DNA of 64,000 bases from Streptomyces halobius (GTDB lineage Bacteria; Actinomycetota; Actinomycetes; Streptomycetales; Streptomycetaceae): the NCBI RefSeq assembly GCF_023277745.1, contig NZ_CP086322.1, forward strand, positions 930,001 through 994,000. Direction: 5' to 3'. Shown piece by piece: positions 41,393-49,431 of the stretch. Made by a program: the position numbers and the translations under genes. How positions within the stretch are numbered: position 1 is the first letter of the stretch; each line of letters starts with the position of its first letter. The notes beneath the pieces were generated by a model. It made no database searches. It saw nothing but the letters and a program-made list of their open reading frames with translations, and was not told the origin of the DNA.

Positions 41393-43258
41393 TTAGACCC
41401 GCTCGGAAGCCCAGAGGTCGTTGAGGTCCTCGCGGATCTCTTCCTCCAGGGCGGCGAGAAGCACCTGCTCGGCGTTGAAGTCCCCGGATACGGCCTCGAT
41501 GAGGTCGTCCTGGACCTGCTGCTTGCCAGCGAGCACCGAGGGCATCCGCTCGTCCTGTGTGCCCTTGGCGATGAGCCGATGGACGGTCACCGGCTTCGTC
41601 TGGCCCGTGCGGAAGAGTCGGCCGTTGGTCTGCAGGTAGTGCTCGAGCGAGAAGGGCAGCGTGTACCAGATCATCGTCGAGCCGCCGTGCTGCAGGTTCA
41701 GGCCGTGCCCCGCGGCGGCAGGGTGGAGCAGCATCACCGGGATCTGCTTGGCATTCCACCGGCGAACCATGTCGCGCGAGCCGTCGAAGGCCTGCGCGTC
41801 GATGCCGGCCTTCCGGAGCCGTGTGAGCAGCTGCTCCTTGTCGGACTTGAAGTGATAGGCGATGAGGACGGGTTCGCCGCCGTTGTTCCGCACCAGGTAC
41901 TCGGTCATCTCGATCTTCTTGTCGTGGATGACCTCGTACCGGCCCTTCGTGGTCGGGTCGTCAGGATCCGCGGTGTAGAGCGTGCCCGAGGCGAACTGCA
42001 TCAGCTCGCTCGTCAGCACCGCCTGGTTCGCGGCAACGATCGATTCGACGCTCTGCGTCAGCTTCCCGTCGTCGGTGTAGGTCTGCACGATGTCCAGGAC
42101 CAGGTCGCGCTTGAAGTCCTTGTAGGCCTGGAGCAGGTCCGGCGGGAGCGTGACATTGACGTCCTGGATGCTGAGCGCCGGGAGCTGCAGGCTCGTGTTC
42201 TGCGCGCTCATCACCAGGTGCGAGATGGCCTGATGGATCTCAGCCTCGGCGTTCGCCGTGGGAATCCACTTCGCCGGCGTCGTGGTGCCGGGCACCATCT
42301 TCGGCGTGAACCAGCGGTTGCGGTACGCGGTGATGTTCTGACCCAGCGTCTGGCCCTGGTCGAGCAGGTAGACCTGGCTCCACAAGTCGTGGAGACCGTT
42401 AGGGCTGGGCGTTCCCGTCAGCTCGATGAGTCGGTTCATGGCCGGCCGCACCGTCGCCAGGGCCAGGAAGCGCTGCGAGTCGTGCGACTTGAAACCCTGG
42501 GACTCATCGATGATGACCGTCTGGAAGGGCCAGATGATGGTGTTCTGGCCGTTGATGTTCTGGACCGGCAGCTGGTCGACCAGACCGAAGCGGCATCGAG
42601 CGCAGCCTGCGCCGGAACAGGTTCGGCAGTCATAGGCTTCCCACGTCACCAGGGCCGACTTGAGCAACTCCTGAATCCAGGCGCGGATCTTGTCCTTGGC
42701 GGGGACCCGGTTGTTGGCGTTGCCGGCGACCAGAGCACGGTACCCGTCGATCAGCTCGTCTCGGCCCAGTGGCCCCCGTGCCTGGAGCAGACCCAGGATC
42801 GCCGTCGCCTCCGGTGAGACGGTCGGGGCAGGCACTGCGCCCGGTACCGGCGTGATCAGCTTCGTCTCCTGGGACGGCTGAGTCAGCAGCTCCTGGTTGA
42901 TGAAGTACATCGTCGGCGGATCGGTGGCGACCTCCTGGAAGCGCTTCAGGCGCTTGGCCTTGGAGAGCTTCCTGTCGTTCTCGTCGACGATCAGCGACTT
43001 CGTCCGGATGGGGAAGCCCCACTTCTCGATCTCGTCGATCCAGGTGGAGCGGGCGATCGCCACGGGCGCTATGACGAGGATGTGCCCCATCGGGCGGATC
43101 GTCTGCAGGACACTGAGGGTCGTGAGCGTCTTGCCGGCCCCGACGCCGAGCCACGCGCCGGCGAAGGGGTGGTCAACGAGGAAGTCGTGGATCTGCTGCT
43201 GATGCGGCATCAGCGAGATCGGGGACGGAGCAGTAGCCGTGGTCATGTCGCTGGTCAT
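41393..43258 (-). CDS. SNF2-type SF2 helicase with inserted zinc cluster, 621 aa
   Basis: N-terminal ATPase lobe: Q-like MPHQQQIHDFL, Walker A LGVGAGKTL (about 37-45), motif II IIDESQGFK (about 252), ELTGTPSPNG (III). C-terminal lobe: VLIAYHFKSDKEQLL, HGLNLQHGGSTMIWYTLPFS (V) and TNGRLFRTGQTKPV (VI, with Arg fingers). DESQ replaces DEAH. Between Walker A and motif II an insertion of about 110 residues holds C-x2-C...C-x2-C (YDCRTCSGAGCARC, about 209-222), unusual for phage SNF2 helicases. It is the last gene of the operon. Likely acts with the VRR-NUC nuclease encoded upstream. Confidence 0.9.
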   Translation of the reverse strand: MTSDMTTATAPSPISLMPHQQQIHDFLVDHPFAGAWLGVGAGKTLTTLSVLQTIRPMGHILVIAPVAIARSTWIDEIEKWGFPIRTKSLIVDENDRKLSKAKRLKRFQEVATDPPTMYFINQELLTQPSQETKLITPVPGAVPAPTVSPEATAILGLLQARGPLGRDELIDGYRALVAGNANNRVPAKDKIRAWIQELLKSALVTWEAYDCRTCSGAGCARCRFGLVDQLPVQNINGQNTIIWPFQTVIIDESQGFKSHDSQRFLALATVRPAMNRLIELTGTPSPNGLHDLWSQVYLLDQGQTLGQNITAYRNRWFTPKMVPGTTTPAKWIPTANAEAEIHQAISHLVMSAQNTSLQLPALSIQDVNVTLPPDLLQAYKDFKRDLVLDIVQTYTDDGKLTQSVESIVAANQAVLTSELMQFASGTLYTADPDDPTTKGRYEVIHDKKIEMTEYLVRNNGGEPVLIAYHFKSDKEQLLTRLRKAGIDAQAFDGSRDMVRRWNAKQIPVMLLHPAAAGHGLNLQHGGSTMIWYTLPFSLEHYLQTNGRLFRTGQTKPVTVHRLIAKGTQDERMPSVLAGKQQVQDDLIEAVSGDFNAEQVLLAALEEEIREDLNDLWASERV

Positions 43259-43279
43259 CCCTTCTCTTCGAGTGAGTGG

Positions 43280-44167
43280 TCAGGCATGGAATGCTTCTTG
43301 AATGAGGGCGAGTCGGGCATGGGCCTCGTCGGCTCTCTGTTTTTGCTGCGCGACCTCGGTCTCCAGCTCGGCGACCCTCGCTTCGAGCTGCGTGACGCGC
43401 GGGTCGGGTCCGAGGGCTTTTCGCACGCGTTGCAGCACTGCCACCGGGTCGTCAGGCTGCTCGGCTGCGCCAACCGGTGCTGTCTGGTGCATGGGTGCTG
43501 GCATGTCGTGCTTCGCTTTCTGCAGAGTCTCGGGAGTGATGTCGGAGTCGGTTCTGGTTGCGGGGACCGACGCGGCACGATCGCGGTGGACTCGCCGATG
43601 CGATCCCAGAGCAGCCGCAGTGCTGAAGGGCCGCCGGCAGACCTCGTATCTGAACTCCCGCGCCTGGGGCGTGGATTCGTCCTCGGTCTCTGCTTCAGTC
43701 GCGCGTATGACCTCGAATAGCGGCTGATCGAACTCGTCGAAGGTCACCTTCAGCGGCGTATCCGCGGGAAGGCTGCCTTCTTGGGCGTCAAACCAGGCGG
43801 TGAAGGCTGTGCTGTGCTGGATGAACGCCTGGGCCACCGTGACCTCTTGGGCCGGTCTGGGTTCCTGAACGGAGTCCGACGATGGAACTTCAGCATGGTG
43901 CTCGGCCATGAGCCGGCGCATGTCGGCCCTGGCGTTCTGCGCCGTGCGGTTCTGCGAGGTCAGGTTGGGCGGCACCGAGGCTGTGCCCCCGGTGTTGTTG
44001 TGCATGATGCAGTGGCCTTTGGAGGAGATCCGCCCAACGCAGCCGATGTCCATGGCCGCGAGGATGAGGCTCTTGGCTTCCTGGTCGAAGGTGGGGAGGT
44101 CGGCCCGGGTGAGCCGGCGGAGCGACGGCGCCTTGAACCCGTTGGCCTTTGTGCTGCGGTTCCTCAT
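43280..44167 (-). CDS. Unknown protein with degenerate C2H2-like motif and C-terminal coiled coil, 295 aa
   Basis: The ATG overlaps the upstream stop (ATGA). LILAAMDIGCVGRISSKGHC, then IMHNNTGGTASVPPNLTSQN, looks like a small nucleic-acid-binding module near 30-70. FRYEVCRRPFSTAAALGSHR, then RVHRD, keeps the tail of a C2H2 finger but lacks the first Cys. Residues 255-290 are a heptad helix (VTQLEARVAELETEVAQQKQ). It probably binds DNA and oligomerises. Confidence 0.6.
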   Translation of the reverse strand: MRNRSTKANGFKAPSLRRLTRADLPTFDQEAKSLILAAMDIGCVGRISSKGHCIMHNNTGGTASVPPNLTSQNRTAQNARADMRRLMAEHHAEVPSSDSVQEPRPAQEVTVAQAFIQHSTAFTAWFDAQEGSLPADTPLKVTFDEFDQPLFEVIRATEAETEDESTPQAREFRYEVCRRPFSTAAALGSHRRVHRDRAASVPATRTDSDITPETLQKAKHDMPAPMHQTAPVGAAEQPDDPVAVLQRVRKALGPDPRVTQLEARVAELETEVAQQKQRADEAHARLALIQEAFHA

Positions 44168-44574
44168 CAGAACCCCAGCTCGCCGTTCTTGACCCCCTGC
44201 TCGATCCGGTACGCGGTCGTCTCGACAGCCAGGAGATTGAACACAACGGCGGCAGCGTGATCCTCGTCGGTCTCGCCAGTGAGCCACTGCATGACGTGGC
44301 GGAATGCGCTGGCCTTCATGCGCTCCAGCTCAGCGGCGGAGTCGGCCTTCTCCCAGTTACGGGGGCTGTATTTCTGCGCCCCTCCCTCCATGGGGGCAGC
44401 GCAGCGGGTGAGCAGCTGCTCGTCGAAGGGGACGGTCTCCGGGACGAGCACGTCGAACCGGGGCTGGCCGGTGTCGGGCTCGCGCAGCATCCCGGAGGAG
44501 AACTCGTCGCGCTGGCCGGAGTCTTTGGTCTCATACTGCGGTTGCTGGGCCGCGGCTATGTATTTGTGGGTCAT
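44167..44574 (-). CDS. DUF5664 family, dATP/dGTP diphosphohydrolase-like, 135 aa
   Basis: The ATG overlaps the VRR-NUC stop. The core GGAQKYSPRNWEKADSAAEL, FRHVMQWLTGETDEDHAAAV and FNLLAVETTAYRIE matches the all-alpha DUF5664 layout: KY..RNW, then RH, then a D-E-D-H acidic cluster and the N-L helix. Relatives in phages hydrolyse or tune purine dNTP pools. In a replication operon it would adjust nucleotides for the element's own polymerase. The enzymatic role is inferred from the family. Confidence 0.75.
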   Translation of the reverse strand: MTHKYIAAAQQPQYETKDSGQRDEFSSGMLREPDTGQPRFDVLVPETVPFDEQLLTRCAAPMEGGAQKYSPRNWEKADSAAELERMKASAFRHVMQWLTGETDEDHAAAVVFNLLAVETTAYRIEQGVKNGELGF

Positions 44575-44885
44575 GGTGCTGCTCTCTGTTGGTCGGATGA
44601 GGTCTTGAGGAGGTTCGCGATGAAGACGTCGACGCTCGGCTTGTTGTCGACGACGTGAACCTCGGCCCCGTGGCGGCGCAGCTTGGCGTGCGTGAGCTGT
44701 TGCAGCTTCCGCAGCTGGCCGCCGGGGCGTTTGACCTCGACGAACACGGTGCCGTGGGGGGCGACGACGATCCGGTCGGGCACTCCCCCGCGGGCTGGCG
44801 AGACGAATTTCAGGCACAGGAAGCCGTGCTCCCGGCACTGGCTGAGGAGGTAGTCCTCGATGGCGCTCTCGCGCGTGCGAGCCAT
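44571..44885 (-). CDS. VRR-NUC nuclease, 104 aa
   Basis: Compact VRR-NUC: RESAIEDYLLSQCREHGFLC (Glu), RGGVPDRIVVAPHGTVFVEV (PD...EVK catalytic triad: Asp, Glu and Lys in FVEVKRPGGQ), then QLTHAKLRRHGAEVHVVDN with the helix. Single-domain VRR-NUC proteins are common in phages and often pair with SNF2 helicases, as in this operon. It probably acts as a structure-specific nuclease in replication or recombination. Confidence 0.88.
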   Translation of the reverse strand: MARTRESAIEDYLLSQCREHGFLCLKFVSPARGGVPDRIVVAPHGTVFVEVKRPGGQLRKLQQLTHAKLRRHGAEVHVVDNKPSVDVFIANLLKTSSDQQRAAP

Positions 44886-45403
44886 CAGCGCTGTTCCGTC
44901 TCGTCCGAGGAGACCGTCGGCACGCCGTACTTCAGCTCACCGGGCTCGACGAGGCGGAAGCCCGTGGAGTGCTTGTGCATCCGAGAGACGCTGATGGTCG
45001 AGCGCCTCGTGCCGTAGTGGGCCCGGACTCGGGCCCTGCCGCTTTTGACGAACTCGACGACGACGCGGCGCTGGTTCTGCCGGGTGTCGAGGTCCTCCCA
45101 GATCTGGCCCCGGCGGACCAGGATGCCCTCGCGGGTCGTGTTCTTCTCCTGCTGGGCCTGGGCGTCGTCTTCCTGGGCGGAGGTGTCGGTCGGCACGGCA
45201 TCGGACACGAGTTCGTACTTCCGCAGGACCAAGTCGAGCTCGGTGACCGTTCGACGCCGCGCCCGGTGCTGGACCGAGCGCCGGAACCGCAAGGGCGAAT
45301 CCACGTAGATGACCATGGTCAGGATCCTGTCGCTTTTGCGCCGCCAGCGCTGGCCGGGCTGGACCGTCTGGCCTGTGCTCCCGGTTCCTCCGGTGGAACT
45401 CAC
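44885..45403 (-). CDS. Conserved hypothetical, beta-barrel-like C-terminus, 172 aa
   Basis: The start overlaps the upstream stop (ATGA, 45400-45403). Residues 1-60 are basic (GQRWRRKSDRILTMVIYVDS, RRSVQHRARRRTVTELDLVL). Residues 90-165 (RRGQIWEDLDTRQNQRRVVV, FVKSGRARVRAHYGTRRSTI, THSTGFRLV-like end) resemble a small SH3-like fold seen in many actinobacterial and phage proteins. Possibly nucleic-acid-binding. Confidence 0.62.
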   Translation of the reverse strand: MSSTGGTGSTGQTVQPGQRWRRKSDRILTMVIYVDSPLRFRRSVQHRARRRTVTELDLVLRKYELVSDAVPTDTSAQEDDAQAQQEKNTTREGILVRRGQIWEDLDTRQNQRRVVVEFVKSGRARVRAHYGTRRSTISVSRMHKHSTGFRLVEPGELKYGVPTVSSDETEQR

Positions 45404-45771
45404 AGCTCGCCCTCGTCAGCGTCTTCGAGGCAGGCGAAGGCGGCATCGTCGGCTTCGACGGCAACCCTCCGCTCGGCCGTGTCGCCGAAGCGGGAGACGC
45501 CCTTTTGGGAGCCCTCGGTGGCGAGGCCGGCGTTGACGGGCTCCTTGAGCCGGGTGCGGATGCCGGATTCGGAAGCACGAGGTGTGTCCGGGGTCATGAC
45601 GATGCGGGCGTGGTACGCGGCGATGAACTCGTCGTGAGTGAGCGGGCCGGACTCGCTGAGCGCCTCCAGGACGACGGGGCGGACGCGGGACGCGCCCAAC
45701 ACTGCCTTCAGGGCGGCCTCGCAGGAGGTGACGGGGTCGTCGGTGCGGACGGGAAGTGTGGTCTGGGACAT
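45400..45771 (-). CDS. Winged-helix-like DNA-binding protein, 123 aa
   Basis: The start MSQTTLPVRTDDPVTSCEAA has GAGAGG upstream. Residues 30-95 (VRPVVLEALSESGPLTHDEF, then GIRTRLKEPVNAGLATEG) follow the order of a winged helix, with ASESGIRTRL as a possible recognition helix. It is first in the six-gene operon and could regulate it. Assignment is by pattern only. Confidence 0.6.
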   Translation of the reverse strand: MSQTTLPVRTDDPVTSCEAALKAVLGASRVRPVVLEALSESGPLTHDEFIAAYHARIVMTPDTPRASESGIRTRLKEPVNAGLATEGSQKGVSRFGDTAERRVAVEADDAAFACLEDADEGEL

Positions 45772-45789
45772 GACGCCTCTCAACTCTCT

Positions 45790-45850
45790 TGTCGCAACAA
45801 GTCAGACTCGTCTTTCATCTCAATCATGACTAGGAGTAAATGACCTATGC
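45790..45850 (-). promoter_or_regulatory. Probable promoter of the replication operon
   Basis: An AT-rich patch upstream of 45771. On the + strand it contains GACTAGGAGTAAATG (45828-45842), nearly the same as GACTATGAGTAGAATG at 19428-19443. Both lie upstream of a minus-strand gene start, so this may be a shared operator or promoter element. Confidence 0.45.
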
Positions 45851-45878
45851 GGCCCTATTCGCCAATGGCTATGGAAAG

Positions 45879-45927
45879 CCACACGGTGCCGGTCTGCGTC
45901 GTGTCGACACGGCCCGGCACCCTGTGG
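45879..45927 (-). terminator. Terminator after the DNA polymerase gene
   Basis: CCACACGGTGCCGG / CCGGCACCCTGTGG (one mismatch) with a 21-base loop, 24 bases past the polymerase stop. Confidence 0.65.
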
Positions 45928-45950
45928 TCCGGTGGTGGTGCAGGCGCTGA

Positions 45951-48900
45951 TCAGGCGGCGTTTCTCCAGTTCTTGGTGAACGTCTCGTCGAGCATCCGGG
46001 TGTAGATGTCGAGATCGAGCGCCCCGATGAGCTGCTCGACTCGGGAGGCCGGCAGCGCGCGGAGGTCGTCGTTGACGACGATCACCGACCAGTGCGGGTC
46101 GATGCCGTTGATCCGGCGGATCACGACGTCCTGGTCATCGGGCAGCAGCGTGAGGCCGTCGGAGGTGCTGGCCTCGCTGCGGTTCTTCGCCCACCCGTGG
46201 TGGCGCAGGATCTCCAGCGCGATCGGGTCACGTCGCACCCCGGCGCTGCCGGACTCGCGCCGCTTGCTCTGGCTGGCCGGGTTCACCTTCCATGCGCCGG
46301 CGTTGTGCAGGCTCACGGCACCATCAGTGCCGTCTTGGACGATGAAGACCCGGTTGACCATCTGCAGGGCCCGCGGGTTCACCAGCTGCGCATCGGAGTC
46401 CTCGTTGTCGTCACGGTCGGGCCCGGCGCTGACCGGGTCGGCAGCGAACGGGTAGGTGATTGATCCACGCGAGGCGGCGAGGACGTTCTGGAACAGCAGC
46501 AGCGTCCGCACGGGATCGGCCGGGTCGATCGCCTCCTCGATCATCTTCCGGCCCAGCACGGGATCGAACGGCTCGGCGAGAGCCTCCTCTCCCCTGTTGG
46601 CGACGGTCTGCAGGTAGCGGGCCAGGGCGAAGTCGATCACGGCCGGGTGGGCCAGCGACTTCGTCGGGGTAGGACCCGCGTGGCAGGCCAGCGTCCCGCC
46701 GGAGGCGGTAATGATCGGGCTGTCGGCGACGCTCCGGTCCTCACTGGGCGACTCCAGCTCGAGCCGGTTGTTCGAGTCCTTGCTGATGAGGAACATCAGC
46801 TCCGGTTCGATGTCGATGCCGATGGCGGCCTGCTGCTCGGCGAGCACCCGGTTGTTGGTGGTCTCATCGAAGCCGTTCTCGCCGCCGACGACGGAGTAGA
46901 GGCCGTCGGTGTTCGTCGAGATGATCCGCGCGCCGGCCAGCGTCTGGGCCTGCCCGATTCGCCAGCTGAACAGCTGGCCGATGATCCGCATCGAGATGGT
47001 GCGGTTGTTCATCCTGATCGGGGTCCGGTGCGCAGCGTCAGCAGCTCCAGAGGCCGAGTTGAGGATCAGCTTCGTGCCGTTGCGCAAGGTCGTGAGCCGG
47101 GCCTTCTCCTCGGCGGAGATCCACGGCTTCTTCATCTCGAAGCCCAGGCGCTCCTTCTCGAAGAAGATCGTCGTGTAGCGGTCCTCGCCCAGCTCGGGAT
47201 TGTAGAACGCCCTCATGTTGCGCAGCAGGTTCGGGTAGTAGCTCGTGAAGTCCTCGTGGATGACGAGGCCTGCCGAGGTCCGTGCGAACTTCGGGTGCAG
47301 CTTGGTGGATTTGTCGGCCTTCGCAGTGAACAGCATGGGGGCCTTCTTCGCCGCCTCATCGCGATAGACGGCCTTGACCGCCGAGGTGACGGCCAGGACT
47401 ACCTTGCCGTCGAGCACGGTCCCGTCGGCCAGGCACACGTGCATCGCCTCGGTGTCCGGGCGCTGAGTGTCCAGCAGCTGGGCCGGATCCGGCACTTGGG
47501 CCTGCGCACGCGCGAGCTGCTCGGCCTGGTCCGGGTCGTCCTTCTTCGGCTTGCGGTACTTCACCTTTTCCGGGTCCGAGCCCAGCAGCACGAGCCGCTT
47601 GTCGACGGCCGTGCCGTCGGGCAGCGCGAGCAGGTTGTGCTGGCGCTTGGCCTCGGCGACGAAGTCCTTCGCGTCCGGGTAGAAGAGCTTGGCGAGGCCA
47701 ATCATGGCTGCCTGTTCTCGGTGCTCGAAGGAGTCGGCGTCGAAGACCGTCATGTCTGCCTCGGCTCCGTGGATACCGCCTGTGCTGAACGTGGCGAAGC
47801 ACGACGACGCGGAGGCGTCACGGTGGAAGTAGGGCACGTTGTTCGGCGTCTTCGGCAGCTCGCGCAAGGACTTGGCCGGGAGGTCGAACAGGTCGCGGTA
47901 CTCCTCGGAGTCGTTGAAGTTCTGCCCCTCGATCGAGCGGTAGTAGTTGACGACCTGCATGAACTGGCGGTGCGCCTTCGCCTGTGCCGGCGTCGCAGCT
48001 GGGTCCTTGGCAGGGTCGGGGGCCACGTTCTCCTCGAAAAAGCGCACGCACTCGTCGAGCACGTTGACCTGGGAGATGCCCTGCTCCTCGGCCACCTCCT
48101 TGGCCGGATAGAGGAACGACACGGCCTCGATGTCGTTCAGCGAGGTGTACGGCGCGAGGATGCGGCCGACGAACTTCGCCGAGGACGAGTCGATGGTCAG
48201 TCGGTCCCGGCGCACCGAGCCGTTCTTGGCGTAGACAGTCTCGGAGTACTGCGCCAGCAGGCCGGCCTTGAGGTCGAAGTTGCTGGCGTAGGCCGGGTGC
48301 TGGAAAAGCTGGGCCAGGCCCAGGCAGTCGGAGACGTTGTAGGCCAGCAGCTCGTAGAGATCCTTGATCAAGGCGATCGAGGTGTCGTGGCTGAGCTTTT
48401 CGGACTCCTTGATCTGGCGGCCGAGCATCCCGAGCAGGCGCTTGAGGCTCACCTTGGTCTGCAGCTCGTTGAGACGGGCGACGTCCAGGTGCCGGCCGGA
48501 GTGCATCATGGCGCGGCGGATCTTGGCGGCCGGGCCGTCCCAGCCGAGGTAGCCGGGCATGTACGCGATGTGCTCGTTGAACAGCTTGTCGTTGTGCTCG
48601 CGCATCTCGCGCGCGGTGGTCGGCTGGACAAGACGACCGGAGTGCGGAGCCGGGAAGGTCTCCATCAGGTACAGCGCGAGCATGGTCATGTCGTAGTTCA
48701 GCGAGTTGTACCCGGCCAGGAACGGGTGCTTCAGCGGGTCGTACTCGGGATCCGTGTCGCAGACCGGGCGCAGGCTCGCCGGATAGGACGAGACCTCGCT
48801 GCGGTCGTTGACCTGGTCGGCGTTCGAGAGGCCCATCAGCTCGGCGAGGCGGAGGTTGCCCCGCTCGCCGCGCAGGTTCCACAGCTGGACGCTCACCGCG

Positions 48901-49124
48901 GGCAGGCCCGGGTTGGAGCGCACCACGGCTTCATAGAGCGCCTGCGGGTCCACGGCGTCGGAGAGCTGCTGGTCGTCGGCGAGGAAGAAGATCTCCAGGT
49001 CGTCGACGGCTCTGCCGGGCCGCGGAGTGTAGGCGCACAGAGTGAAGACGTCCGGCAACGACTCGATGTCGTAGAAGGTGAAGCGCGCCTTCGAGGCCGT
49101 GACTGGTGTTCGCTGTGTGGTCAT
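45951..49124 (-). CDS. Divergent family-B DNA polymerase with 3'-5' exonuclease, 1057 aa
   Basis: Exonuclease motifs: FTFYDIESLPD (Exo I, Asp19/Glu21), LAGYNSLNYDMTM (Exo II, about 143), LAYNVSDCLGL (Exo III, about 265). Polymerase motifs: VIHEDFTSYYPNLLRNM (motif A, about 625; usual DxxSLYP), GTKLILNSASGAAD (motif B, about 688; usual KxxxNSxYG), and IISTNTDGLYS (motif C, about 740; usual DTDS, here NTDG). So the first catalytic Asp of motif C is Asn, as read. An acidic/Gln-rich insert lies near 500-560. It replicates the element together with the SF3 and AEP-like proteins. Monocistronic with its own terminator. Length fits protein- or RNA-primed PolB. If the motif C change is real, activity needs testing. 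Confidence 0.88.
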   Translation of the reverse strand: MTTQRTPVTASKARFTFYDIESLPDVFTLCAYTPRPGRAVDDLEIFFLADDQQLSDAVDPQALYEAVVRSNPGLPAVSVQLWNLRGERGNLRLAELMGLSNADQVNDRSEVSSYPASLRPVCDTDPEYDPLKHPFLAGYNSLNYDMTMLALYLMETFPAPHSGRLVQPTTAREMREHNDKLFNEHIAYMPGYLGWDGPAAKIRRAMMHSGRHLDVARLNELQTKVSLKRLLGMLGRQIKESEKLSHDTSIALIKDLYELLAYNVSDCLGLAQLFQHPAYASNFDLKAGLLAQYSETVYAKNGSVRRDRLTIDSSSAKFVGRILAPYTSLNDIEAVSFLYPAKEVAEEQGISQVNVLDECVRFFEENVAPDPAKDPAATPAQAKAHRQFMQVVNYYRSIEGQNFNDSEEYRDLFDLPAKSLRELPKTPNNVPYFHRDASASSCFATFSTGGIHGAEADMTVFDADSFEHREQAAMIGLAKLFYPDAKDFVAEAKRQHNLLALPDGTAVDKRLVLLGSDPEKVKYRKPKKDDPDQAEQLARAQAQVPDPAQLLDTQRPDTEAMHVCLADGTVLDGKVVLAVTSAVKAVYRDEAAKKAPMLFTAKADKSTKLHPKFARTSAGLVIHEDFTSYYPNLLRNMRAFYNPELGEDRYTTIFFEKERLGFEMKKPWISAEEKARLTTLRNGTKLILNSASGAADAAHRTPIRMNNRTISMRIIGQLFSWRIGQAQTLAGARIISTNTDGLYSVVGGENGFDETTNNRVLAEQQAAIGIDIEPELMFLISKDSNNRLELESPSEDRSVADSPIITASGGTLACHAGPTPTKSLAHPAVIDFALARYLQTVANRGEEALAEPFDPVLGRKMIEEAIDPADPVRTLLLFQNVLAASRGSITYPFAADPVSAGPDRDDNEDSDAQLVNPRALQMVNRVFIVQDGTDGAVSLHNAGAWKVNPASQSKRRESGSAGVRRDPIALEILRHHGWAKNRSEASTSDGLTLLPDDQDVVIRRINGIDPHWSVIVVNDDLRALPASRVEQLIGALDLDIYTRMLDETFTKNWRNAA

Positions 49125-49190
49125 GATGGGGATCTCCTTTCGTCGGTCCGACCATCACGGCCGGTGTCTGGGGAGGAGGCGCGCGTGACC

Positions 49191-49424
49191 TCAGACGGAG
49201 TCGTGAGGAGAGCGCCGGCGCGAGGCATCCATGCGCCGGGACGCCTCACTCATGAGCCGGGCCTTCTCCACGGGGTCTGCCGTGATCTGCGAGCGGACGA
49301 TGAGGTTGGTGATCCGCTGCTCGCACGCGACGTCGGACATCGCCGTGATCAGGCGGCCCTGGCCGCGGGCGAGTTCGAGTACGGCCTGGGTGAGTTCGCC
49401 GAGTGCGCCAGCAGTTTTGGCCAT
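49191..49424 (-). CDS. Small helical protein, 77 aa
   Basis: MAKTAGALGELTQAVLELAR, then GRLITAMSDVACEQRITNLI and EKARLMSEASRRMDAS, are amphipathic helices throughout. It starts 7 bases after the SF3 stop and precedes the polymerase gene, so it may be a replication adapter. No family is recognised. Confidence 0.6.
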   Translation of the reverse strand: MAKTAGALGELTQAVLELARGQGRLITAMSDVACEQRITNLIVRSQITADPVEKARLMSEASRRMDASRRRSPHDSV

Positions 49425-49431
49425 GGGTGCA

